Origin: DASVTR01 sp033855775 | GTDB lineage: Bacteria > Acidobacteriota > Blastocatellia > Pyrinomonadales > Pyrinomonadaceae | Direction of reading: 5' to 3' | NCBI GenBank assembly: GCA_033855775.1 | Contig: JAWVFT010000034.1 | Coordinates: forward strand, 36,663 to 100,662 | DNA: 64,000 nt | Part shown: piece after piece, positions 39,444-48,335 of the stretch | Layout of the letters: each line of letters starts with the position of its first letter | How positions within the stretch are numbered: the first letter of the stretch is position 1 | Made by a program: the position numbers and the translations under genes | Notes under the pieces: generated by a model | The model's database searches: none | What the model saw: only the letters and a program-made list of their open reading frames with translations | What the model was told of the DNA's origin: nothing

Positions 39444-42368
39444 TTAGATTGAGTCTCCGACGTTCACTTCGATGTTCGTCAAGGGCAGGCGCACGGTGAA
39501 GGTCGCGCCGCGCCCGTCGCTGCGGGCTTCGACGAGGCCGCCGTGAGCCTCAATCAATTCTTTGACGAGGGCCAGCCCGATGCCGAGTCCGCCGTGGCGG
39601 CGAGTTGAAGAACTGTCCGCCTGACGAAAGCGATCCCAGACGTGCGGCAGAAAATCCGGCGGGATGCCTTCGCCGTCGTCTTCGACTTCGATGACAATCC
39701 AGCGCATCGTGTCGTCGTCGTCGTCAATCAGGATGCCGTGAGCATCGAAGAGGCGCGAGCGCACGGCTATCTTGCCGCCTTGGGGCGTAAACTTGATGGC
39801 GTTGGTCAGCAGATTCCAGACGACCTGCTGTATCCTGTGCGCGTCAACATTGATGAGCGGCAGTTGCGCGTCGAGTTCGAGTTGCAACTCCTGTTCGCGC
39901 GCCTCCGCCGACTGGCGCAAGACCTGCGCGGCGTTCATGATGACTTGATTGATGTCAGAGGGCTGGCGTTCGAGCCGCAGGACCTTGCGCTGGATGCGCG
40001 ACAAATCGAGCAGGTCGGAGATGAGTTGCGTCAAAGACGCGCTGGAACTCTTAATCACCTCGATGCCGTCGGCCAGTTCCTCGTCAAACTTCACAGTGTC
40101 GTTCTCGGCCAGCAGTTCGACCCAACCCTTAATCGCCGTCAAAGGCGTGCGCAGTTCGTGCGAGAGCGTGGCGAGAAATTCGTCCTTCAGTTGATTGGCC
40201 TCGCGCAGTTCGGAGATGAGGCGCGCGTTCTCAAGCGTCGAGCCGATCTGCGTCGCCACGGCTGTCAGCAGGTCAATGTCGTCTTCTGCCCAATGACGTT
40301 GCGCGCGCGTCTGGTGGCCGCTCAGCCAGCCGATGATGCGCCCTTGATGCAGGATGGGAACGGCGACGAGGCTCTTCAGCTTTATCGTCTCAATCAAGTC
40401 TTCGAGTCCGGCGGAGAGACTGTGCGCGCGGGCGTCATCAGCGACAAGAGGTTGGCGATGTTCCTTGAGCCAGTTGCCGACGGGCGTTCGGTCGCGCACG
40501 TCCGTTATCTCGTGAATCGGCGTGACGCCTGCGGCGCACCACTCGCCGTAAAAATCCGCGCGGTCGTTGTCGGAAAAGAGCGCGGCCACGCAGCGGTCAA
40601 GGCCGAGGACTTCGCCGATGCGCCCGACGACGATTTCCACTCCGCGCAAAGGGTCTGTCGCCTGCTGCAAGGCCAGCGTCAGGCGATTGACGACGGCCTC
40701 GCGTTCGGCCTGCGCCTGCACGGTGGCGAACAGTCGCGCGTTGGTAATCGTCTCCGCCGCCTGCGCCGCGAAGATTTCCAGCAGCCGCGCGTCGCGTTCA
40801 CGAAAGCCGCCCGGACGATTCGCCACGTAGATGAAGCCAATCAACTCGCGCTTGATGAGCATCGGCACAATCAGGACGGAACGAATGTCGAAGCGTTTGA
40901 CGATTTCCTGATTGAAGCGATTATCGGTGGCGGGCTGGTTGGAGAAGAAAGCTTCGCCCATGTGATAGAGATATTCGCCTTCGCCCGTCTGATAGATGTA
41001 CTGGCTCGTCCCTTCCGGCTGAAGCTTGAAGCGATAGTCGCGCAGCATCTCCGGCGGCGTGTTGTAGCCGGGCGATTCGGCGCGCACGATATTCTGGCGG
41101 CGGTCGTAAGCGGTCAGCATGCACATCTCGCCGCCGACGAGTTCGGCGATGGCGCTCGACAGGCTGCCGTAAATCTCCGACGTGTCGGTCAAGGTCGAGA
41201 AGACGCGCGAAATTTTGTACAGCCCTTCGAGTTCTTCGCTGCGGCGGCGGCTCGCTTCGTAGAGGCGCGCGTTAGTGAGGGCGACGGAGACTTGCGCGGC
41301 GACGGCTCCGAGCAGCCGCTCGTCGTCCGGCGTCCACTCGCGCGGGTCGCAGTTCATGTGCAGTTCGAGCAGGCCGCGCTGCATCCCGTGGATGCTGACG
41401 GGCGCGGCCAGCACGGCGCAGACATCGAGCTTCACGTAGAGTTGCATCAACTCGTCTTGCGGCAGTTCCTTGATGTCGTTAATCGCCAGCGGCTGCTGCG
41501 CGTCGAGCACGCGCCGCGCGTGATGGCTGGAACGCAGCGGGATGCGATGCCCGCGCAGGCTCGGCACACCGGCGCGGGCCAGACATTCATAACCGACGAG
41601 CGAGTATTCCTCCTTCTCTTCAAACAAGGTCAGGTGGCAGCGGTCGGCCTCAAGCGAGCGACCGAGCAGGTCAACCGTCTCTTGCAGGATTAAGGAAGGA
41701 GTGAGCGAGCTTGAGAGTTGACGACCGATGCGTCCCGCCAGTTCTTCGCGCCGCGCGGCGGCCTCCATCTCGCGCGAGCGCTTCTCCGCCTGTTCGAGCA
41801 GCAGAGCCTTTTCGATAGCGATAGCCAAAGGCGGCGCGAGGCGTTCGAGCGCGAGTTGATGCTTGCGCCCGTAGGCGTCGGGGCTGCGGCTCGTCAGGTT
41901 CAGGCTGCCGATGGCGCGCTCGGCGGCAAAGAGCGGGCAGCAGATGGCGGAGTGAAAGCCTTCACGATGCAAATCTTCGTAGACGTTGAAACGCTTCTCC
42001 GTGCTCAGTTCGGAGATGACAATCATGCGTCGCTCTTTGAGGGCCAGTTCCGTCACGGAGCCGCGCATCTCTCCGAGCGCGCCGACCGCGAGCGAACCTG
42101 CGCGCTCGCCCGACAGAGCGAAGACGCTGAGATGCTCGCCGTCTTCATCGCAGAGCGCGATGGAGGCGCGGTCGAAGGGAATCAAAGCGCTCATCTGTTG
42201 GCTGGCGAGGCTGAAGACTTCATCAATGCTGCGGCTGGAATTGACAGCGGCCACGACACGATTGACGACCTCCAACTGCTCCGTCGCCTCGCGCAGATAT
42301 TCGAACAGCGCGTTCATCTCCGCGCTGGTCACGGACTCTTGCTCTTTGTCAGGATTTCGCTCGCTCAT
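39444..42368 (-). CDS. Multi-GAF sensor histidine kinase
   Basis: I start at ATG 42368 (MSERNPDKEQES); an ATG 15 codons earlier adds a leucine-rich tail. The 974-residue cytoplasmic protein has four GAF-type sensory domains (roughly 30-185, 200-375, 385-545, 555-710). A HisKA domain follows with the phospho-accepting histidine in LSHELRTPLTAIKG (about residue 735), then a HATPase domain with NLLTNAIKFTPQGG, EDDGEGIPPDF and GGLGIGLALVKELI. No membrane segment or receiver is seen, and no response regulator gene is adjacent. GAF domains often bind small molecules, haem or chromophores, but no chromophore cysteine is evident. Confidence 0.9.
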   Translation of the reverse strand: MSERNPDKEQESVTSAEMNALFEYLREATEQLEVVNRVVAAVNSSRSIDEVFSLASQQMSALIPFDRASIALCDEDGEHLSVFALSGERAGSLAVGALGEMRGSVTELALKERRMIVISELSTEKRFNVYEDLHREGFHSAICCPLFAAERAIGSLNLTSRSPDAYGRKHQLALERLAPPLAIAIEKALLLEQAEKRSREMEAAARREELAGRIGRQLSSSLTPSLILQETVDLLGRSLEADRCHLTLFEEKEEYSLVGYECLARAGVPSLRGHRIPLRSSHHARRVLDAQQPLAINDIKELPQDELMQLYVKLDVCAVLAAPVSIHGMQRGLLELHMNCDPREWTPDDERLLGAVAAQVSVALTNARLYEASRRRSEELEGLYKISRVFSTLTDTSEIYGSLSSAIAELVGGEMCMLTAYDRRQNIVRAESPGYNTPPEMLRDYRFKLQPEGTSQYIYQTGEGEYLYHMGEAFFSNQPATDNRFNQEIVKRFDIRSVLIVPMLIKRELIGFIYVANRPGGFRERDARLLEIFAAQAAETITNARLFATVQAQAEREAVVNRLTLALQQATDPLRGVEIVVGRIGEVLGLDRCVAALFSDNDRADFYGEWCAAGVTPIHEITDVRDRTPVGNWLKEHRQPLVADDARAHSLSAGLEDLIETIKLKSLVAVPILHQGRIIGWLSGHQTRAQRHWAEDDIDLLTAVATQIGSTLENARLISELREANQLKDEFLATLSHELRTPLTAIKGWVELLAENDTVKFDEELADGIEVIKSSSASLTQLISDLLDLSRIQRKVLRLERQPSDINQVIMNAAQVLRQSAEAREQELQLELDAQLPLINVDAHRIQQVVWNLLTNAIKFTPQGGKIAVRSRLFDAHGILIDDDDDTMRWIVIEVEDDGEGIPPDFLPHVWDRFRQADSSSTRRHGGLGIGLALVKELIEAHGGLVEARSDGRGATFTVRLPLTNIEVNVGDSI

Positions 42369-42434
42369 GATTGAAAGAGGCCGCGGGCTTGTGGTCAGCA
42401 GTAACAACAACAACCGACCACTGACCTTTAAGCT

Positions 42435-43904
42435 TTAACCTCTGGCGTCTGCTTTCGGGCCTCGCTTTTTGTGTCGTTCGACGATGCGGAGCGGCGTAGC
42501 GAAGAAATCAAACTCTTCGCGCAGGCGGTTCTGTAAGTAGCGTTCGTAGGAGAAGTGCAGACCGGCGCGTCCGCCCGCCGTGAAGACGATGAAGGTTGGA
42601 GGCCGCACTCCGGCTTGCGTCATATATTGAATGTGCAGGCGCGAGACGCCGCCGCGGACGGGAGCGGGCGCGCCGCCGCCGCGCGGTTGCGAGACGGCGC
42701 GCTCGAAGAAGGAGTTGAGTTGCGAAGTCGGGACGCGACGATTGCGCGCTTCGTTGGCGCGCAAGGCGAGCGGCAAAATTCGCTCCGTGCGTTGGCCCGT
42801 CAGAGCGGAGATGGTGATGACCGGCGCCCAATCGAGAAACTTCATCTTGTCGCGCAGGTTGCGCTCAAACTCCGCGGGCGTCCCCGTCAACTTATTTTCC
42901 AGCGCGTCCCACTTGTTGACGGCGATGATGATGGAGCAGCCCGCGTCGTGCGCGTAGCCGGCGATGTTGGCGTCGAGGGCGACAACGCCGTCAACGGCGT
43001 CAACGACGATAATCGCCACGTCCGCGCGCTCAAGGCTGCGACGGGCCATCACGACCGACATCTTCTCGGCCATCTCGTCCGTCTTGCCCTTGCGCCGGAT
43101 GCCCGCCGTGTCAATCAACTGAAACGCCTGGCCCTCGACTTCAATCATCGTGTCAACGGCGTCGCGCGTCGTCCCGGCAATCGGCGAAACGATGACGCGC
43201 TCTTCGCCGAGCAGTCGATTGAGCAACGAAGACTTGCCGACGTTCGGGCGACCGACGATGGCGAGGCGCAACTCGCGCGGCGGCTTCGTCTCCGTCTCAT
43301 AGTTGATGCGCGCGAAATCTTCGACCAGCGCGTCGAGCAGTTCGGCGACGCCCGTTCCCTGCTCCGCCGTGATGGGAAAGACTTCTTCAAAGCCGAAGCG
43401 ATAAAACTCGCCCGCGTCTGCTTCGAACTTAAGCGCGTCCGCCTTGTTGGCGGCGACGAGCACGCGCCTCCCGGTCGAGCGCAACAGCAGAGCTAGTTCT
43501 TCATCGAGCGGCGTCACGCCCTTACGCACGTCAACGACCCACAGCAGAGCCTGCGCGTCGTTAATAGCCGAGGCAGCTTGCTTGAGGATGTTGGCCGGAA
43601 TCACCGCGTCGTCATCGGGGACGATGCCGCCCGTGTCCACAATCGAAAAGCGACGCCCGGCCCACTCGCCTTCGCCGTAGATGCGGTCGCGCGTGATGCC
43701 CGGCTCGTCGCCGACGATGGAACGCCGCTCGCCCGTGATGCGATTGAAGAGGGTTGATTTGCCGACGTTCGGGCGCCCGACGATGGCGACCAGCGGCAAC
43801 GTCTCGCGCGCCAGCGGCGGCGGCGGCGGCGTCGGCCCTTGCGCCAACGGCTCGACCGTCTCCGGCATGGCCGCTTCCCCGGATGGCTCCAACCCTTTCG
43901 ACAT
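42435..43904 (-). CDS. der: Ribosome-assembly GTPase Der (EngA)
   Basis: GGGGAGAAAT precedes the ATG. The 489-residue protein has two tandem GTPase domains, each with its own P-loop (GRPNVGKSTLFNR near 42, GRPNVGKSSLLNR near 215), DTGG/DTAG and NKAD/NKWD motifs, and a C-terminal KH-like domain starting about 390. A proline-rich N-terminal extension (about 1-35) is unlike E. coli Der. Der is essential for 50S subunit maturation. It is the first gene of a minus-strand group ending with the GAF kinase. Confidence 0.96.
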   Translation of the reverse strand: MSKGLEPSGEAAMPETVEPLAQGPTPPPPPLARETLPLVAIVGRPNVGKSTLFNRITGERRSIVGDEPGITRDRIYGEGEWAGRRFSIVDTGGIVPDDDAVIPANILKQAASAINDAQALLWVVDVRKGVTPLDEELALLLRSTGRRVLVAANKADALKFEADAGEFYRFGFEEVFPITAEQGTGVAELLDALVEDFARINYETETKPPRELRLAIVGRPNVGKSSLLNRLLGEERVIVSPIAGTTRDAVDTMIEVEGQAFQLIDTAGIRRKGKTDEMAEKMSVVMARRSLERADVAIIVVDAVDGVVALDANIAGYAHDAGCSIIIAVNKWDALENKLTGTPAEFERNLRDKMKFLDWAPVITISALTGQRTERILPLALRANEARNRRVPTSQLNSFFERAVSQPRGGGAPAPVRGGVSRLHIQYMTQAGVRPPTFIVFTAGGRAGLHFSYERYLQNRLREEFDFFATPLRIVERHKKRGPKADARG

Positions 43905-44556
43905 ATTTCTCCCCTGACTCTACAAACTCTCCTGAGCAAGCTTTAACGAGGTGTCTTGAATTTGAAACAGACGCAGGCTCAAGTGTAACGCGCCAACGGA
44001 AGCGCGAGCAAGAGCAACGCGCGAGCAGCAAACGAAGAATCAGTAGAACGCCAACGCGAATCATCAAGAACGCGGCGACGAACGATGACAGCGTAGCGAC
44101 GAACGATGACAGCGTAGCGACGAACGATGACGGCGCGGCTTCGGCCAGCCGGACAGCCGCGCCGTCATCGTTCGTCAATCGCTGTCATCGTTCGTCAATC
44201 AACGTTGCCGTTGCTTGCGCGGCAGAGCGCGCGCGAAGGAAAAGATTGACAGGCCGCTCAAGCCGGAGTATGTTGCGCTCGTTCTGGCAATCCTGCGGAT
44301 TCTTGTTGGCGAGAGCCTGAATCTTGCCGCGCCGCCTTAATCAAATTTTTCAATTGAACGCTACAGATGCAGCATGCGCCGCAGCCGCCTTGCGACGGTC
44401 GCCGCCCGTCGCTCATCAAGCATGGACGAGGCGCGCCCGCGCCGGTTCAACCGTCTTCGCGTTCAGCCCTCGGCTGCGCGCTGGCAGAGCGTGAGGCTCC
44501 TTGTCCGAACGCCTTCGACTTTTAATTCAAGCCACCAGAGAAAGAGAGCGCCACAC
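43905..44556. other. Gene-free interval with a repeat array
   Basis: Between der and the PLD gene, 650 bases have no credible gene; the open frames are repeats read through or arginine-rich. The notable content is the array at 44075-44200, listed separately. Promoters for both divergent genes should be here. Confidence 0.55.
44075..44200. repeat. Direct and inverted 21-bp repeat array
   Basis: Two exact 21-bp copies of GCGACGAACGATGACAGCGTA (44075-44095, 44096-44116) are followed by a diverged third copy. That third copy forms a perfect 21-bp inverted repeat, 44120-44140 with 44155-44175, around a 14-base loop. A further reversed unit occurs at 44181-44196. In total the core CGAACGATGAC occurs three times forward and twice reversed. 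Confidence 0.92.
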
Positions 44557-46260
44557 ATGGATAAAGCATTGAAGCACGCGAAATTTGACCGCGCCATTCA
44601 CGCCAAGACGAGCAAAGGAGGCTTGACGGTCAAAGCCTATCGCGGCGACGGCTCGGCGATGCTCGCCTTCGACCTCGACGAAAAGCTCTGCGAGAACCTG
44701 GCGGGCTTCAGCATCAAGCGAACCGCCCCGGATAAAAAGTCCGACTACCTGCCGAACTATCTCAGCTTCACAAACGCCGTCACCAAAGACACGCACATCC
44801 AGGACCTCGGCGCGCATCCGTCGAACGAAGCGCCGTTTCAAAAGTTCTTCTGGATTGATGTGGTCGAAGACGCGCAGAACGGCGACTACGGCTACGATGT
44901 GACGGCGATGTATTTCGACACCGGCGACAAACTGAAGAGCGGCCCGACGGTCAACGTCAAGGTCGAGATTATGCCGACGCAGTTCGGCCATTTCGAGTAC
45001 GGCTTCACGCGCGGCTATCTCTCGTCGCAAGGCTACACGCGGCTCTTCAAGAACGCCCCGATTCGCCCCGCCAAGAAATCCATTGACTACAAGACGGACT
45101 CTTACGCCAAGCAGTACGAATGGCTCGGCTTTCATGCGCGCAAGCTCGTCTTCGATTTTCTGGACGAGTGTTTGAAGGACAAGAGCGTGACGGTTGACCT
45201 CTTCGCCTACGACCTGGACGAGCCTGATTTTATTCGCGGGATGCAAAAGCTCGGCAAGCGGCTGCGCGCTTTTCTGGACGACGCTCCGCTGCACACCAAG
45301 CCGGGCGCGCTGGAAATCGAAGCGCACAAGCTGCTCGTCAAATCAGCCGGGGCCGCCAACGTCAAGCAGGGCCACTTTCATCGCTTCGCGCATTGCAAAG
45401 TGATGATTATGAAAAAGAACGGCAAGCCCGTGAAGGTCTTGACCGGCTCGGCCAATTTCTCCGTGCGCGGACTCTACGTGCAGGCCAACAACATTCTCGT
45501 CTTCGATGACGCGCACACAGCGGAGCTTTACTCTCAAGCCTTCGACCAAGCATTCGACGAGGAATCAAAGTTTTCGACTTCCGCGATTGCCGAAGGCTGG
45601 CAGGATGTCGAAGACCCCGGACTGCCGCGCTTCTCCGTCAGCTTCTCTCCGCACCGCAAGCCCGAAGACTCTTTGCAAAAAGTCTCCGACGCCATCAAGC
45701 AGGCAGGCAGTTCCGTCATCTTCGCCGTGATGGAGTTGGCGGGCGGCGGCCCCGTCATGGATGAGTTGAAGACGGAAGCCGTCGGCAAAACCATCTTCAC
45801 TTACGGCGTCACGCAAACGATGGGCGGCATCAAGGTCTACAAGCCGGGCCACGCCGACGCCATGATAGTTCCCTTCTCATACTTGAAGGGCAAAGTTCCG
45901 CCCCCCTTCGAAGACGAGTACAGCGGCGGCGCAGGGATGGTCATTCACGACAAGTTCGTCGTCGTGGATTTCAACGGCACACATCCGGTCGTCTTCACGG
46001 GCTCTTCGAATCTGGCCAGCGGCGGCGAGGTCGCCAACGGCGACAACCTGATTGCCATCTACGACGAATCGGTCGCCACGGCTTACGCCGTCGAAGCGAT
46101 ACGCCTCATAGAGCATTACCACTTCCGCGCGCAGATGCAGCAATCGCACGACGAGAAGCCGATGATGCTGCAAGCGAAGGATGCCAAGGACAAATGGTGG
46201 GAGCCGTACTACGACCAAACAAATATTCTCTGCACCGAACGGCTGCTCTTTAGCCGTTGA
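44557..46260 (+). CDS. Phospholipase D-like protein with one degenerate HKD motif
   Basis: ATG at 44557 follows AAAGAGAGCG; longer frames begin in Arg-rich intergenic sequence. The 567-residue protein has a strand-rich N-terminal domain (about 1-165), then two PLD-type halves. The second motif is canonical, HDKFVVVDF followed by FTGSSNLASGG. The first reads HCKVMIMKKNGKPVKVLTGSANFS: the His and Lys are kept but the final Asp is Lys. No signal peptide is visible. The superfamily includes phospholipases, nucleases and transphosphatidylases, so substrate cannot be assigned. It ends exactly where the next gene region begins. Confidence 0.83.
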   Translation: MDKALKHAKFDRAIHAKTSKGGLTVKAYRGDGSAMLAFDLDEKLCENLAGFSIKRTAPDKKSDYLPNYLSFTNAVTKDTHIQDLGAHPSNEAPFQKFFWIDVVEDAQNGDYGYDVTAMYFDTGDKLKSGPTVNVKVEIMPTQFGHFEYGFTRGYLSSQGYTRLFKNAPIRPAKKSIDYKTDSYAKQYEWLGFHARKLVFDFLDECLKDKSVTVDLFAYDLDEPDFIRGMQKLGKRLRAFLDDAPLHTKPGALEIEAHKLLVKSAGAANVKQGHFHRFAHCKVMIMKKNGKPVKVLTGSANFSVRGLYVQANNILVFDDAHTAELYSQAFDQAFDEESKFSTSAIAEGWQDVEDPGLPRFSVSFSPHRKPEDSLQKVSDAIKQAGSSVIFAVMELAGGGPVMDELKTEAVGKTIFTYGVTQTMGGIKVYKPGHADAMIVPFSYLKGKVPPPFEDEYSGGAGMVIHDKFVVVDFNGTHPVVFTGSSNLASGGEVANGDNLIAIYDESVATAYAVEAIRLIEHYHFRAQMQQSHDEKPMMLQAKDAKDKWWEPYYDQTNILCTERLLFSR

Positions 46261-46367
46261 CGCTGTTTCCCTTTGACCGAAGCAGGCCGTGGCGCGCTCC
46301 GCTCGCTAGCGCTCTCTCGCCTGCTTCGGAACTTTGCGGCGCGAGTCGCCTCGGACTGAAAACGAGT

Positions 46368-47138
46368 ATGCAGACCTTCATCTTGGGCTTTCTCGTCGTC
46401 GGCCTCAGTCTTCTGCTGACGAATCTCGGCCTGCGCCTTGTGCGCCGTCTGGTTCCCTTAGCCGTCCTCCAATCGCATCATGAAGTGGCGGGCTTTATCA
46501 TCGGCGTGCTCGGCGCAATCTACGCCGTGCTGCTGGCCTTCGTCGTCGTCGTGATGTGGAATCAATACGGAGACGCCCGCGCCAACGTCGAGCGCGAAGC
46601 CAATCAATTGAGCAGCCTCTCGCATCTGGCTCAGGGGTTTCAGGAACCCGCGCGACAACAATCGTTATCCATGATGCGGGCTTACGCGCAGAGCGCGATT
46701 AACGACGAATGGCCCGCCATGGCCGACGGCCACGGTAGCCCGCGCACGCAAGCCGCGCTCGATGATTTATGGCGCGCTTACCTGAGCATCGAACCGCAGA
46801 CCAGCCGCGAAAACGCGCTCTATCAAGAATCAATCACACATTTGAGCGAGGTGGGCGCCAGCCGCCGCCTGCGGATCTACGCCAGCCACGATGATTTGCC
46901 GAGCGTCATCCAAATTCTGCTCTGGGGCGGAGGGGCGATTACCATCGCCTTCACCTATTTCTTCGGCGTCAGGAGCGTCCGCTCGCAAGCCTTGATGACG
47001 GCGGCGCTGGCGGGCGTCGTCGCCTTCATACTCTTTCTCATCCTCGCGCTCGACAATCCTTTTCACGGCTACGTCCGCGCCTCCTCAGAGCCTTTGCAGC
47101 AAGTTCTGGAAAGAATCCAGACGCTCAACGCGCAATGA
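46368..47138 (+). CDS. DUF4239-type membrane protein
   Basis: From the ATG at 46368 (a TTG at 46257 is also in frame) the protein has 256 residues: two N-terminal membrane helices (FILGFLVVGLSLLLTNLGL and GVLGAIYAVLLAFVVVVMW), a soluble region of about 110 residues with WNQYGDARANVEREANQL, and two C-terminal helices around ITIAFTYFFGVRS and AALAGVVAFILFLILALDNPF. That arrangement, with YAVLLAFVVVxxW and LDxPFxG, is that of DUF4239 (bestrophin-like) proteins, whose function is unknown to me. It follows the PLD gene closely. Confidence 0.8.
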   Translation: MQTFILGFLVVGLSLLLTNLGLRLVRRLVPLAVLQSHHEVAGFIIGVLGAIYAVLLAFVVVVMWNQYGDARANVEREANQLSSLSHLAQGFQEPARQQSLSMMRAYAQSAINDEWPAMADGHGSPRTQAALDDLWRAYLSIEPQTSRENALYQESITHLSEVGASRRLRIYASHDDLPSVIQILLWGGGAITIAFTYFFGVRSVRSQALMTAALAGVVAFILFLILALDNPFHGYVRASSEPLQQVLERIQTLNAQ

Positions 47139-47245
47139 GCGGCGGCGGCTTTAAGCCAAAGCTTTTCCATCAACGCCGCGGAACGCCGCGCTCAAGTTTC
47201 TATTGAACGGGAAACTCTCCACGAAAAAGTTTTGAGCTTACGTCA

Positions 47246-47755
47246 ATGCTGATTAAAGACCGGGCAGTAATCATCCTGGAAGACGAAGAAGACGGCGACC
47301 GCGACTTGGCTCCGCACCTCGCGCTCGGTCGGCGCGGCGAGCGACTGGCCGCAGAGTTTCTCGACAACAAAGGCTACCGTCTGGTCGCAGCCAACTTCCA
47401 ACTCCCCGTCGGGCGCAGCCTGCGCGGCGCGCTCGTCCACGCGGAGATTGACATCGTTGCTTACGAAGGCCCGACGCTCTGCTTCGTCGAAGTCAAGACG
47501 CGCGCCTCCGACTGGTTCGCCGCGCCCGAAGCCAACGTTGACCTGCGCAAGCAACGCCAAATCTCCCGCGCAGCGCGCGTCTATCGCCGCCTCTTCGACC
47601 TCCGCCAGGAACCCTTTCGCTACGATGTCGTCAGCGTCATCGCGCCCCCCGCTGACGAAGACGGGCACTGCCCTCGCCCGCGCCTCGAACTCTTACGCAA
47701 CTACTGGACTGACGAAAAATTCCGCAAACGCCGCTGGCACGAACATCAAAGATAA
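47246..47755 (+). CDS. YraN-family (UPF0102) nuclease-like protein
   Basis: The 169-residue protein contains ALGRRGERLAAEFLDNKGY, then AEIDIVAYEGPTLCFVEVKTRAS and the basic helix RKQRQISRAARVYRR. The glutamate, aspartate and EVK motif match the PD-(D/E)xK nuclease fold of YraN proteins. Biochemical function is not established; some members take part in recombination or transformation. The acidic N-terminal stretch LEDEEDGDRD is longer than in most members. It is the last protein gene before the tRNA pair. Confidence 0.9.
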   Translation: MLIKDRAVIILEDEEDGDRDLAPHLALGRRGERLAAEFLDNKGYRLVAANFQLPVGRSLRGALVHAEIDIVAYEGPTLCFVEVKTRASDWFAAPEANVDLRKQRQISRAARVYRRLFDLRQEPFRYDVVSVIAPPADEDGHCPRPRLELLRNYWTDEKFRKRRWHEHQR

Positions 47756-47900
47756 CCAACGGCGGCGCGACTCTAAAAGCGACGACCAAAGCCTCGCTAA
47801 AAACATCGCCACCCATCTCCGAGAGCCACGTCACTCGTCCTTGAGAGCCACGCTTTCATCCCACTTCCGCCCTGCTTCCGGCTCGTTTTCTAACGGCCAC

Positions 47901-47928
47901 TTGACAACTCGCGTTGAATCTGTAGAAT
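47901..47928 (+). promoter_or_regulatory. Promoter of tRNA-Gly
   Basis: TTGACA (47901-47906) and TAGAAT (47923-47928) have a 16-bp spacer, a near-perfect sigma70 promoter ending 14 bases before the mature tRNA. Confidence 0.82.
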
Positions 47929-47942
47929 TTGGATTTCCGAAA

Positions 47943-48017
47943 GCGGGAGTAACTCAGTGGTAGAGTGCGACCTTGCCAAGGTCGAAGTCGCGAGTTCAAA
48001 TCTCGTCTCCCGCTCCA
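47943..48017 (+). tRNA. tRNA-Gly (GCC), CCA encoded
   Basis: Cloverleaf with acceptor GCGGGAG/CTCCCGC, D arm ACTC...GAGT, anticodon stem CGACC/GGTCG and loop TTGCCAA (anticodon GCC), T arm GCGAG-TTCAAAT-CTCGT with one G-T pair, discriminator T and encoded CCA. Confidence 0.97.
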
Positions 48018-48026
48018 AACATCAGC

Positions 48027-48103
48027 CAAGAAGGCGGAAGGATGACCAATGAAAGCCCACGCTTTCCACCGCCCGGTTTTAACTTCATCCTTCCGCCTTC
48101 TTG
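48027..48103. repeat. 19-bp inverted repeat between two tRNA genes
   Basis: CAAGAAGGCGGAAGGATGA (48027-48045) has a perfect complement at 48085-48103. The 39-base interior is not strongly structured. It fills the space between tRNA-Gly and tRNA-Cys. Confidence 0.85.
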
Positions 48104-48115
48104 CTTCCACCCTCC

Positions 48116-48191
<76 letters not shown>

Positions 48192-48206
48192 TCGATTCTA
48201 TACTTT

Positions 48207-48234
48207 ACGGGCAGCCCTTTGGCTGCCTGTAGTC
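48207..48234 (+). terminator. Terminator after tRNA-Cys
   Basis: ACGGGCAGCC (48207-48216) and GGCTGCCTGT (48221-48230) form a ten-base-pair stem (one wobble) with a CTTT loop, 16 bases after tRNA-Cys. Confidence 0.75.
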
Positions 48235-48335
48235 GTTTGGTCTGCCAATGGAGCGCAGAGTCGCGCTGAAGAGTTTGCCTGCCGAACAGTCGTGTCAGCG
48301 TCCCGCTCTCGGTTAAGATAATTTGGAAACGAATA

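Noticed and set aside
43612..44178. A 188-residue minus-strand frame reading SSFVATL repeats
   Set aside because: It is the 21-bp DNA repeat array read through and overlaps der in another frame.
44374..44556. 61-residue N-terminal extension of the PLD-like protein
   Set aside because: Arg/Ser-rich, with no family support; the ATG at 44557 has a ribosome binding site.
48192..48335. Integrated element at tRNA-Cys with attachment-site duplication
   Set aside because: No integrase, and no repeat of the tRNA 3' end was found downstream in the window.
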